Assembly (NCBI GenBank): GCA_945952315.1
Contig: CAMFIE010000015.1
Span: 26,422 to 90,421 of the forward strand
DNA: 64,000 nt
Reading direction: 5' to 3'
Source: an uncultured Rhizobium sp.
Lineage (GTDB): Bacteria; Pseudomonadota; Alphaproteobacteria; Rhizobiales; Rhizobiaceae
The translations under genes and the position numbers were made by a program. The notes beneath the pieces are model-generated. The model made no database searches, was not told where the DNA came from, and saw nothing but the letters and a program-made list of their open reading frames with translations. Of this stretch, positions 28,442-36,139 are shown piece by piece (positions within the stretch are counted from its first letter, which is position 1; each line of letters starts with the position of its first letter).

Positions 28442-29626
28442 ATGACCGAGCCGCCCCGCGGATCATCCGAGCCCGTTGAGGAAATCCACTGGCCATCGCT
28501 GGTTGCGGCCATTTCCTCCATTTCGGCGGTTGGCATTGCTATCGGTCTCGGTCTGCCACTGCTCAGCATCATTCTGGAAAAGCGCGGCATTTCTTCGAGC
28601 CTGATCGGCCTCAATTCCGCTATGGCCGGCGTGGCGGCAATGATTGCGGCGCCGCTGACGACCAAGGCCGCCCATTCGCTGGGTGTTGCCCGCACCATGG
28701 TGCTCTCCGTCATTCTTTCCGCGATCAGTGCCATGGGCTTTTATTATGCCTATGCCTTCTGGATGTGGTTTCCGCTGCGCATCGTCTTTCATGGCGCCAC
28801 AACGGCACTCTTCATTCTTTCGGAATTCTGGATCAATGTGGCCTCCCCGCCGCGAAAACGGGGGCTGGTGCTGGGTATCTATGCCACCGTGCTGTCGCTC
28901 GGCTTCGGTGCGGGATCCGCGATTTTTTCCGCGCTGGGCAGCGATGGCCCCCTGCCCTTCGTGGTCGGTGCGATAGCGATTCTGCTCGCCGCTATTCCCG
29001 TCTATATCGCCCGCGATGAAAGCCCGATCCTCAACGAAGGACCGGAAATGCACTTCCTGCGCTATGTCTTCATCGTTCCGACGGCAACGGCTGCGGTCTT
29101 CGTGTTCGGCGCCGTGGAAGCAGGCGGCCTTTCGATGTTTCCTGTCTATGCCACCCGCGCCGGATTTACCGAATCGCAGGCCGGGAACCTCCTGACCGTG
29201 ATGGCGGTGGGCAATGTGCTGTTCCAGATCCCCGTCGGCATGCTTTCCGACAAGATGAAGGACCGGCGCCTGCTTCTCGTCCTGATGGGTCTGGTTGGCC
29301 TCACGGGCGCGGTGCTGATGCCCTGGTTCATGCATGACTGGCGATTGCTGTCGCTTATCCTGCTGGTCTGGGGTGGCAGTATCGCGGGACTTTACACGGT
29401 AGGCCTTTCTCATCTCGGCTCGCGCCTGCAAGGGGCGGATCTGGCCGCCGCCAACGCGGCCTTTGTGTTCTGTTATGCCATTGGCACGGTTGCCGGGCCG
29501 CAAGTGATCGGCTCCACCATCGATGCCACCGGCAATGACGGTTTTGCCTGGGCAATTGCGTTTTTCTTTGGCGTCTATGTGCTGTTTGGCGGCATACGTC
29601 TGTTGTTCAAGCCAAAGAGGGCTTGA
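28442..29626 (+). CDS. Major facilitator superfamily transporter
   Basis: A 394-residue inner-membrane transporter with about 12 hydrophobic helices. Helix 1 begins at SLVAAISSISAVGIAIGLGLP; typical MFS loop features include GVARTMVLSVIL and the central-loop repeat QIPVGMLSDKMKDRR (G-x-x-S-D-x-x-x-x-R-R). It resembles YcaD/YfkF-type carriers of unknown substrate. ATG 28442 lies 10 bp after the NUDIX stop, so it is probably in the same transcript. Confidence 0.85.
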   Translation: MTEPPRGSSEPVEEIHWPSLVAAISSISAVGIAIGLGLPLLSIILEKRGISSSLIGLNSAMAGVAAMIAAPLTTKAAHSLGVARTMVLSVILSAISAMGFYYAYAFWMWFPLRIVFHGATTALFILSEFWINVASPPRKRGLVLGIYATVLSLGFGAGSAIFSALGSDGPLPFVVGAIAILLAAIPVYIARDESPILNEGPEMHFLRYVFIVPTATAAVFVFGAVEAGGLSMFPVYATRAGFTESQAGNLLTVMAVGNVLFQIPVGMLSDKMKDRRLLLVLMGLVGLTGAVLMPWFMHDWRLLSLILLVWGGSIAGLYTVGLSHLGSRLQGADLAAANAAFVFCYAIGTVAGPQVIGSTIDATGNDGFAWAIAFFFGVYVLFGGIRLLFKPKRA

Positions 29627-29650
29627 CTTTTCGGGCGCGATTTGTAGTTT
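29622..29650 (+). promoter_or_regulatory. Candidate rpmG promoter
   Basis: CTTGAC (29622-29627) followed by TAGTTT (29645-29650) at a 17-bp spacing resembles the housekeeping promoter of rhizobia (CTTGAC, 17 bp, CTATAT). The -35 overlaps the MFS stop codon. A leader of about 65 bp would precede rpmG. Assigned by pattern only. Confidence 0.45.
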
Positions 29651-29723
29651 CGCGCCAAGTTTGCCGGGGACCCCCGTTTCAAGGTCGTCCACGGCTTCAT
29701 TTGTTTAAAAAGGCAGGACGACC

Positions 29724-29891
29724 ATGGCAAAGGCCACGACCATCAAGATCAAGCTGCTGTCCACCGCTGACACCGGCTTCTTCTACGTAACCACCAAGAA
29801 CAGCCGTACCATGACGGACAAGATGACCAAGACCAAGTATGATCCGGTCGTCAAGAAGCACGTGGAATTCAAGGAAACCAAGATCAAGTAA
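29724..29891 (+). CDS. rpmG: 50S ribosomal protein L33
   Basis: A 55-residue protein starting [20 protein letters not shown] and ending FKETKIK, the L33 form without the zinc-binding CxxC pairs common in alphaproteobacteria. An AGGCAGGACG ribosome-binding site lies just before ATG 29724, and a good terminator follows 25 bp after the stop. Confidence 0.96.
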   Translation: MAKATTIKIKLLSTADTGFFYVTTKNSRTMTDKMTKTKYDPVVKKHVEFKETKIK

Positions 29892-29915
29892 GATCTGCGG
29901 TTATCCTTCAAAGGA

Positions 29916-29939
29916 AGCGCCCCTTGCGGGCGCTTTTTT
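29916..29939 (+). terminator. Intrinsic terminator of rpmG
   Basis: AGCGCCC (29916-29922) pairs perfectly with GGGCGCT (29928-29934) across a 5-base loop and is followed by TTTTT. Confidence 0.88.
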
Positions 29940-29963
29940 ATTGCCTGCGATTCCGGTCACGAC

Positions 29964-30077
29964 AAAAAGAAAACGCCGCTTCCCGTTTTACACGGAAAGC
30001 GGCGTTTTCAATCGGGGGCCGATCAGCAGCATGCGGTACGAGGAACCGCGTTTGTTGCTAACCGATCGGCCAACCCC
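29964..30077 (-). ncRNA. ecpR1: EcpR1-type trans-acting sRNA
   Basis: On the minus strand two strong stem-loops follow each other. The first folds from the CCCC block at 30074-30077 to the GGGG block at 30014-30017, with GCCGATC (30018-30024) against GATCGGC (30064-30070) and a terminal hairpin GCGGT/ACCGC whose loop reads UCCUCGU in the RNA. The second is an 18-bp stem with one mismatch (29969-29986 with 29992-30009) followed by UUUUU (29968-29964), a Rho-independent terminator. No ORF fits. Position downstream of divK-pleD, same strand, and the two-domain shape match EcpR1 of Sinorhizobium meliloti, recalled as a stress-induced sRNA that represses dnaA and gcrA through loop 1. The 5' end is approximate; a longer form is possible. 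The rest of 29892-30459 holds the rpmG and pleD terminators and AT-rich upstream sequence. Confidence 0.72.
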
Positions 30078-30390
30078 ACGATCCAGGAGATGCGGCGGAC
30101 CTGAGCATCATGGGGTAACGGTGAACTTCGAAAAGTCCTGTGTCCTTCTGAAACGAAAATGTGCCCTAAAAAATTGGAAAATCAACCAATTCTTAACGCA
30201 AGGGTAGTTTTCATTGTGCATATGGTTAAAATCATGGCTGATTTCCATGAAACCAGACAACAGTTTTCAATAAAAACTACTTTGAAGAGCTTTCTGCTCG
30301 CGTACCGCGCAAGCTAAACATGAATGCGTGGATTTGGGTTCTAAACGGACAGATTGTGCCGTTTCATGCAAACAAGCAAAGAGACATGAC

Positions 30391-30427
30391 GGAAAAGGCC
30401 CGTCCGAGGTTATCCGGAAGGGCCTTT
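30391..30427 (-). terminator. Terminator of the divK-pleD operon
   Basis: A 13-bp stem with one mismatch (30394-30406 with 30415-30427, loop 8) lies 32 bp after the pleD stop. On the minus strand the stem ends in TTTT then CC, a usable though short U-tract. It separates pleD transcription from the sRNA gene further downstream. Confidence 0.65.
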
Positions 30428-30459
30428 CAGATGTGCATGCCATCCATTTGGCGTCGCGA

Positions 30460-31821
30460 TCAGGCTGCGGTTGCGACCACCTGGTTACGGCCGTTATTCT
30501 TGGCGGCATAAAGCGCGGTATCTGCTTGCTTCAGCAATTGCTCGGGCGTTTCTGCACCGGCGAGGTTCGAAGCGATGCCGATGGATGCGGTAAGCGTGAT
30601 CGAAGGCCCACCGGGCCGCAGGAAGAATTCGCGGCTTTCGATGGAGACACGCAGGCGTTCGGCGATCACGGTCGCCGCTTCCGGCGTCGTATCCGGCATT
30701 ACCACCACGAATTCCTCGCCGCCGAAACGGCAGGCAAGATCTGCACCACGCACACTGGCGCGGATGCGGGCGGCAAATTCCTTCAGCACCTCGTCACCGG
30801 CATCATGGCCATAGGTATCGTTGACGCTCTTGAAGCGGTCTATATCGGTAATGCAGACCGTGAGCGGTCGTCCGCGCGCGGCGGCACGGTTGAACAGAAC
30901 CTTGAGGTGATTGTCGAGATGACGGCGGTTGCTGAGCCCCGTCAGCGGATCGGTGACCGCCATTTCGAAGCTCTGCTTCACGCTGTTGCGCAAGCGATCA
31001 TTGTAGCGCTTGCGGCGGATCTGCGTGACGGTGCGGGCCACCAGTTCATTCGGATCGAGCGGACGGATGATATAGTCGTTCACCCCGAGATCGAGCGCGC
31101 GGATCACGAGGTTTTCCTCGCCCTGCTCTGCCATGATCAGAATGAAGCGCGTGCGCTCCAGCGACCGGAGCTGCGAGCAGAGCCGCAGCGGATCGTAGTC
31201 TTCGAGATTGCCGCTGACGATCACGAGATCATAGGCGTGCTCGGCCGCTTCAAACAGGGCCGATTGCGGATCGGCCATGGCAGCCACTTCGGCGACGGGC
31301 TTCAGCGCCTTCACGATGCGTTCCTGCGAGCTTGCGCGCGGATCAACAAGCAGCACCTGCGCGGCCTCTTCCACCCTACCCTCGCCCATGCGGCCGAGTT
31401 CGTCGAACGGATTGTTGCCACCGGCGCGCACCCGCAATTCATCGCTCAGCGTCTTCAGCCGCAACAGGCTTTTCACACGCGAGATCAGCTGGAGATCGTT
31501 GACAGGCTTTGTCAGAAAATCGTCTGCACCCGCCTTAAGACCGCGCACGCGATCGGAGGGTTGGTCAAGTGCGGTCACCATCACCACCGGAATGTGGGAG
31601 GTGCGCGGATTGGCCTTCAGCCGCTCGCAGACTTCGAAACCATCCATGCCCGGCATCATGATATCGAGGAGGATCAGGTCCACCTGCGTCTGTTCGCAAA
31701 TTGCCAGTGCCTGAAATCCGTCGCCGGCCGTCAGCACTTCGAAATATTCCGCCAGCAGGCGCCCTTCGAGCACCTTCACGTTGGCCGGGATGTCATCAAC
31801 GACGAGAATTCGCGCAGTCAT
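30460..31821 (-). CDS. pleD: Response regulator PleD, diguanylate cyclase
   Basis: A 453-residue protein with the PleD architecture REC-REC-GGDEF. The first receiver has the phospho-acceptor Asp53 in LILLDIMMPGMDG and Lys in FLTKPVND. The second receiver (about residues 155-270) lacks the acceptor Asp (VIVSGNLEDYD), as expected for an adaptor domain. The GGDEF domain has an active-type GGEEF motif in CRFGGEEFVVV and a product-inhibition site RGAD just upstream. It makes cyclic di-GMP and directs polar development during the cell cycle. It lies 16 bp downstream of divK. Confidence 0.95.
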   Translation of the reverse strand: MTARILVVDDIPANVKVLEGRLLAEYFEVLTAGDGFQALAICEQTQVDLILLDIMMPGMDGFEVCERLKANPRTSHIPVVMVTALDQPSDRVRGLKAGADDFLTKPVNDLQLISRVKSLLRLKTLSDELRVRAGGNNPFDELGRMGEGRVEEAAQVLLVDPRASSQERIVKALKPVAEVAAMADPQSALFEAAEHAYDLVIVSGNLEDYDPLRLCSQLRSLERTRFILIMAEQGEENLVIRALDLGVNDYIIRPLDPNELVARTVTQIRRKRYNDRLRNSVKQSFEMAVTDPLTGLSNRRHLDNHLKVLFNRAAARGRPLTVCITDIDRFKSVNDTYGHDAGDEVLKEFAARIRASVRGADLACRFGGEEFVVVMPDTTPEAATVIAERLRVSIESREFFLRPGGPSITLTASIGIASNLAGAETPEQLLKQADTALYAAKNNGRNQVVATAA

Positions 31822-31837
31822 TGCCCTACTTCCTGCC

Positions 31838-32209
31838 TCAAGCGTCGCCCAGATAGGTCTTGATTGTTTCTATGAATTTCGGAACGGAGATCGGCTTCGA
31901 GACATAGGCCTCGCAGCCACCCTGGCGGATGCGCTCTTCGTCCCCCTTCATGGCGAATGCCGTTACGGCGATGACCGGAATCACATGCAATTCCGCGTCT
32001 TCCTTCAGCCATTTCGTCACGTCGAGGCCGGATACTTCCGGCAACTGAATGTCCATCAGAATGAGGTCCGGCTTGTACTTGCGGGCAAGATCAAGCGCTT
32101 CAAGACCGTTGCGGGTCTGAATCGTCGTGTAACCGGAGGCTTCGATGAGGTCGCGAAAGAGCTTCATATTCAGCTCATTGTCCTCTACTATCATAACCTG
32201 CTTCGGCAT
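31838..32209 (-). CDS. divK: Single-domain response regulator DivK
   Basis: A 123-residue stand-alone receiver, [20 protein letters not shown] at its N-terminus, with phospho-acceptor Asp53 in [13 protein letters not shown], the conserved Thr in VTAFAM and Lys in YVSKPIS. DivK controls the CckA-CtrA cell-cycle pathway through DivJ, PleC and DivL and activates PleD. ATG 32209 matches the family start; the longer frame adds six residues. It forms an operon with pleD. Two perfect dyads lie in its upstream region. Confidence 0.95.
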   Translation of the reverse strand: MPKQVMIVEDNELNMKLFRDLIEASGYTTIQTRNGLEALDLARKYKPDLILMDIQLPEVSGLDVTKWLKEDAELHVIPVIAVTAFAMKGDEERIRQGGCEAYVSKPISVPKFIETIKTYLGDA

Positions 32210-32240
32210 TGTCTCGCCTGTCCTCATCGTCCAGTTTCAG

Positions 32241-32284
32241 CGGGCATTCATGCCCGGTCTCACGGAATACGCATCTGGTATTCC
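32241..32284. promoter_or_regulatory. Two perfect dyads in the divK / DUF3572 divergent region
   Basis: CGGGCAT-TC-ATGCCCG at 32241-32256 and GGAATAC-N7-GTATTCC at 32264-32284 are both perfect 7-bp inverted repeats, 8 bp apart, inside the 126-bp region between the divergent start codons. They could be operator sites or, for the first, a hairpin in the divK leader. No known regulator consensus was recognised. Confidence 0.45.
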
Positions 32285-32335
32285 ATCTGAACGCTAGACT
32301 GATTTAGTTTAGAAATAGGTAATCGCATCACAAAA

Positions 32336-32635
32336 ATGCAGTCCGTTCCCAAAATAGAAAAGATCGCGCCAGACGAAATGGCGATTGCAATACTCGGCTG
32401 GCTTGCCGGTAAGCCGGAACTGCTTTCGCGATTCCTGGCGCTTACCGGGCTTGGCCCGAATGACCTGCGGCACCAGATGGGCGATTCCGGTTTTCAGGCA
32501 GGGCTTCTCGATTTCATCATGCAGCACGAGCCAAGCCTGATCGAGTTCTGCACGGCCAGTGGCTACAAACCCGAACAGGTGGCCGCCACCTGGGCGAAGG
32601 TTTCCGGCCCTGGCCTCGATTCGGGGGAATACTGA
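32336..32635 (+). CDS. DUF3572 family protein
   Basis: A 99-residue, mostly helical protein with IAPDEMAIAILGWLAGKPELLSRFLALTGL and FLDFIMQHEP-like features typical of DUF3572 (here LLDFIMQHEPSLIEFCTASG). Function unknown. It is divergent from divK and its TGA is followed immediately by the start codon of the HAD-like gene, so the two are an operon. Confidence 0.85.
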   Translation: MQSVPKIEKIAPDEMAIAILGWLAGKPELLSRFLALTGLGPNDLRHQMGDSGFQAGLLDFIMQHEPSLIEFCTASGYKPEQVAATWAKVSGPGLDSGEY

Positions 32636-33277
32636 ATGTCTGCCCTGCCCGATCTCGATCATATCCGCCTGTCGGACCGGCCATTGGTGGTGTGCGATGT
32701 GGATGACGTGGTGCTCCAGTTCCTGGCACCGTTCGAAGCCTACCTTGCCGCGGAAGGTGCGCGCCTTTTGCCTCGCTCCTTCCGCCTGCATGGCAACATC
32801 ATTTCGCTGACATCGAACGAGGCACTGGAAGACCAGCGGGTTTCAGATCTGCTGGAAACCTTCTTCGAGGCGCAGGAGCGCTGGCAGACACCTTTCGCGC
32901 AGGCGGTTGAAACCCTGCACGCAGTGGAGCGGCAGGCGGATGTGGTGTTTCTGACTGCCATGCCGCCGCGCTTTGCCGCCCAGCGCAGGCGCCTTCTCGA
33001 TGCGTTGCATCTGACCTTTCCGATGGTCGCGACGGAAACGCCAAAGGGGCCGGTGGTTCACGCCATCCACCAGACGCGGCCACTCCCCATCGCCTTTATC
33101 GATGATATGGCCCATAATCTTCATTCCGTAGGCGAGCATGTGGAAGATTGTCTTCTGATCCATATGATGCCGGACTCCGAAATCCATCGGCATGCGCCAA
33201 AGCCCGGAGAGCATGTGGCCCGCGCGCTCGACTGGCCGCATGCGGGCACGTTGCTTGCGCGCCATTTTACCCCGTGA
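32636..33277 (+). CDS. HAD-like hydrolase
   Basis: A 213-residue protein whose N-terminus carries a HAD motif I (VVCDVDDVVLQFL, D-x-D-x-V) and later a TAMPPRF segment and an acidic FIDDMAHN that fits motif IV. The exact substrate class is unknown. It starts directly after the DUF3572 stop codon and ends 95 bp before dinB. Confidence 0.75.
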   Translation: MSALPDLDHIRLSDRPLVVCDVDDVVLQFLAPFEAYLAAEGARLLPRSFRLHGNIISLTSNEALEDQRVSDLLETFFEAQERWQTPFAQAVETLHAVERQADVVFLTAMPPRFAAQRRRLLDALHLTFPMVATETPKGPVVHAIHQTRPLPIAFIDDMAHNLHSVGEHVEDCLLIHMMPDSEIHRHAPKPGEHVARALDWPHAGTLLARHFTP

Positions 33278-33352
33278 GACAAACGCAAGTTACCGGTGAA
33301 TGATCCCGCGCCGCCGCTTGTTTCGATGCAAGCGGGGCGCTAGGGTGGCGAT

Positions 33353-33367
33353 GTTCAACTTATGTTC
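33353..33367 (+). promoter_or_regulatory. LexA (SOS) box upstream of dinB
   Basis: GTTCAACTTATGTTC is an exact match to GTTC-N7-GTTC, the LexA-binding consensus of alphaproteobacteria. It ends 5 bp before the dinB start codon, so LexA bound here would block initiation of dinB transcription. Confidence 0.82.
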
Positions 33368-33372
33368 ACGCC

Positions 33373-34683
33373 ATGACCGCCGCCGCGCCGCCAAAAGATC
33401 CGCCCGCCTTCTGCCGGGATTGCCTGCGCCCGGCACGGGTCGGCATGCGCCGATGCACGGCCTGCGGCAGCCCGCGCATCGTCAGCCATCCGGAACTCGA
33501 TCAGCTGACCGTTGCCCATATCGACTGCGATGCCTTTTATGCCTCGGTGGAAAAGCGCGACAACCCGGAGCTTGCCGACAAGCCGGTGATCATCGGCGGC
33601 GGCAAGCGGGGCGTTGTCTCGACCGCCTGCTATGTGGCCCGCATCCATGGCGTTCGCTCGGCCATGCCGATGTTCAAGGCGCTGGAGGCCTGCCCGCAGG
33701 CGGTCGTCATCCGCCCCGACATGGAGAAATATTCCCGTGTCGGCAAGGAAATCCGCACCATGATGCAGGACCTGACACCGCTGGTGCAGCCGCTTTCCAT
33801 TGACGAGGCGTTTCTGGACCTGAGCGGAACCGAGCGCCTGCATCATGAAAGCCCGGCCCGCGTGCTGGCCCGCTTTGCCCGACGGGTGGAAAAGGAGGTG
33901 GGCATCACGGTTTCGGTCGGCCTGTCCTATTGCAAGTTCCTAGCCAAGGTCGCCTCGGACCTCCAGAAGCCGCGCGGTTTTTCCGTGATCGGGGAAGCCG
34001 AGGCACTCGAATTTCTGGCGACCCGCCCCGTCACCACGATCTGGGGTGTCGGCAAGGCCTTTGCCGCGACACTGGAGCGTGACGGGATTACGCTGATCGG
34101 TCAGCTGCAGCAGATGGACGAGGCCGATCTGATGCGGCGCTATGGGGTGATGGGCCAGCGTCTGGCCCGGCTTTCGCGTGGGATTGACGACCGCGAGGTT
34201 CACGCCAATGACGAGGCAAAGAGCGTCTCTGCCGAAACCACCTTCTTTGATGACCTGTGGCGCGAGGAGGATCTGGTGCCGATCCTGCGCGCGCTTTCGG
34301 AAAAGGTTGCCTGGCGACTGAAGAAAACCGGCACGGCAGGGCAAACCGTCGTGCTGAAGCTGAAAACGGCAGATTTCAAGAGCCGCACGCGTAACCGCCG
34401 TCTGGAAGACCCGACGCAGCTCGCCGACCGGATTTTCCGCACCGGCCTTGGCCTGCTCGAGAAGGAGGTGGATGGCACCCGTTTCCGGTTGATCGGCATC
34501 GGCGTCAGCGATCTTTCCGATCCGGAACGGGCAGACCCGCCGGATCTGGTCGATCCGGCCGCGGCAAGGCGGGCGGCGGCTGAAGCCGCCATGGATCGCC
34601 TGCGCGACAAGTTTGGCAAGGGTACGGTCGAGACCGGCTATACCTTCGGTACCCAGCGCCGCAAGGATCCGCCAAAACCGTAA
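33373..34683 (+). CDS. dinB: DNA polymerase IV with N-terminal zinc-ribbon-like extension
   Basis: A 436-residue Y-family translesion polymerase. The catalytic domain begins [21 protein letters not shown] and has [13 protein letters not shown] with the catalytic Asp/Glu, followed by the little-finger region ([11 protein letters not shown]). Unlike E. coli DinB (351 residues) it has about 45 extra N-terminal residues with FCRDC and RCTACG, a possible zinc ribbon found in rhizobial relatives. ATG 33373 keeps both CxxC pairs. The SOS box ends 5 bp upstream and no ribosome-binding site fits between, so the transcript may be leaderless. Damage-inducible by inference. Confidence 0.93.
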   Translation: MTAAAPPKDPPAFCRDCLRPARVGMRRCTACGSPRIVSHPELDQLTVAHIDCDAFYASVEKRDNPELADKPVIIGGGKRGVVSTACYVARIHGVRSAMPMFKALEACPQAVVIRPDMEKYSRVGKEIRTMMQDLTPLVQPLSIDEAFLDLSGTERLHHESPARVLARFARRVEKEVGITVSVGLSYCKFLAKVASDLQKPRGFSVIGEAEALEFLATRPVTTIWGVGKAFAATLERDGITLIGQLQQMDEADLMRRYGVMGQRLARLSRGIDDREVHANDEAKSVSAETTFFDDLWREEDLVPILRALSEKVAWRLKKTGTAGQTVVLKLKTADFKSRTRNRRLEDPTQLADRIFRTGLGLLEKEVDGTRFRLIGIGVSDLSDPERADPPDLVDPAAARRAAAEAAMDRLRDKFGKGTVETGYTFGTQRRKDPPKP

Positions 34684-34825
34684 CGTGTGGTTATTTCCCG
34701 CTCTTGCAAAATCATTCTTAAGACTCCTCTGCCAAGTTCATTCAATATTGCCGGAAGTTCCACCCGTGTTGTTGGGCAGAAGCCGGTGATGAACGTCTGT
34801 TTGTATTGCGTTGGACGGTCAGTAA

Positions 34826-36052
34826 ATGTTTGTACGTGTGGCTCTGGGGCTCTCAACCGCCCTTGTCTTGGCCGTGCCGGCGCTTGCCGGATCGGCCCGC
34901 TCCCTCTCCATCTTCGTATCGCGGGATACGCAGCAGCTCGCCGTCTTTGACGGTGACCAGATCGTCGCGACCTCGAATGTCTCCACCGGAAAGCCGGGGC
35001 ATTCCACGCCAACCGGTATCTTCACGGTGATCGAGAAGCAGGTTTATCACGAATCCAATCTCTATTCGTCGGCGCCGATGCCCTTCATGCAGCGCATCAC
35101 CTGGTCTGGTGTGGCTCTGCACGAATCCAACTCCGTGCCGCGTCATCCTGCCTCTCATGGCTGCGTGCGCCTGCCGCACAAATTCGCAAAAACGCTGTAT
35201 GGCATGACGGAAATGGGCATACCGGTGGTGATCGCAGACGAGGAGCTTTCGCCGTCGCTGGTCACCCATCCACTTCTGTTTCGGCCGCTCAGCCCGAAAG
35301 ACCCGGCCGGACTGCTTTCCGATGCCAAGCTTCGCCTTGCGCCGATTTCCGACTTTCTGACACCAACCGAGGTGGCGTTGAATGATGCCGCCCCGCCGGT
35401 GAAGGAAGAGGCGGAAGAGAACCGAAAGGGTCTGCGCATCCTGATTACCCGTCGCGGACAGGGTGAGGACATCAGGGATATCCAGATTGTTCTCGCAAGC
35501 CTCGGCTATGACGTGGGTGAACCGGACGGGCAGCTCGGGCGCCGGACCATTGCCGCCGTCAATGCCTTCAAGCTGACGCGCGATCTTCCGGTGAAAGGCC
35601 CGCTGCTCACGGATGCCATCGAGGATGAAATCTTCAAGGCCGGCGGCAGGCAGCGACCACCGCTCGGGCACATCTTCGTACGACGCGATTTCAAACCGCT
35701 GTTCGATTCACCGATCACGCTCAAAAATCCGGAAAAGGCACTCGGCACCCATTTCCTGCAGCTGAAGGAGATGGATGCGGCTCTTGGTCTGGCAGACTGG
35801 TATGGAGTGACCATGTCGGACGGGCTGACAAAGGCGCAGCGAACCCGCTTCGGCATTACCAGCAAGGAGCCGGAAACACTCTCCGGTGTGATGGACCGCA
35901 TTCAGCTGCCGGAAGAAATCCGCAACCGCATCGAGGCGTCGTTGACGGTTGGTTCTACCATTACCATCACCGATACGGGGCTGGGCACCGAAACCGGCAA
36001 GGAAGGCACGGACTTCATCACGCTCACCAATCCGCCCGGCAAGGACGGCTGA
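34826..36052 (+). CDS. L,D-transpeptidase (YkuD domain) with C-terminal repeat region
   Basis: A 408-residue exported enzyme that can form 3-3 cross-links in peptidoglycan or anchor proteins to it. Signal peptide residues 1-21 (MFVRVALGLSTALVLAVPAL). The YkuD catalytic motif is HPASHGCVRLP with Cys113; the conserved upstream His is in GVALHES. Residues about 150-210 contain a peptidoglycan-binding-like segment (GEDIRDIQIVLASLGYDVGE), and the C-terminal 150 residues contain repeated Phe/Pro-rich strands of unknown role. GGACGG lies 7 bp before ATG 34826. It converges on dnaE. Confidence 0.87.
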   Translation: MFVRVALGLSTALVLAVPALAGSARSLSIFVSRDTQQLAVFDGDQIVATSNVSTGKPGHSTPTGIFTVIEKQVYHESNLYSSAPMPFMQRITWSGVALHESNSVPRHPASHGCVRLPHKFAKTLYGMTEMGIPVVIADEELSPSLVTHPLLFRPLSPKDPAGLLSDAKLRLAPISDFLTPTEVALNDAAPPVKEEAEENRKGLRILITRRGQGEDIRDIQIVLASLGYDVGEPDGQLGRRTIAAVNAFKLTRDLPVKGPLLTDAIEDEIFKAGGRQRPPLGHIFVRRDFKPLFDSPITLKNPEKALGTHFLQLKEMDAALGLADWYGVTMSDGLTKAQRTRFGITSKEPETLSGVMDRIQLPEEIRNRIEASLTVGSTITITDTGLGTETGKEGTDFITLTNPPGKDG

Positions 36053-36084
36053 GCGTCTCCTGAGATTTTGATTCAAGCCCTTGC

Positions 36085-36133
36085 GAAACCGATTCCGCTT
36101 ATGCCTGCAAGCATTTGATACGGAATCGATTTC
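36085..36133. repeat. Inverted repeat between convergent genes (possible bidirectional terminator)
   Basis: A 13-bp stem with one mismatch (36085-36097 with 36121-36133) encloses a smaller hairpin (ATGC/GCAT at 36101-36114). It lies in the 87-bp gap between the ends of the L,D-transpeptidase gene and dnaE. Neither side has a good T-tract, so it may be an RNA 3'-end stabiliser rather than a classical terminator. Confidence 0.45.
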
Positions 36134-36139
36134 CGGAGG

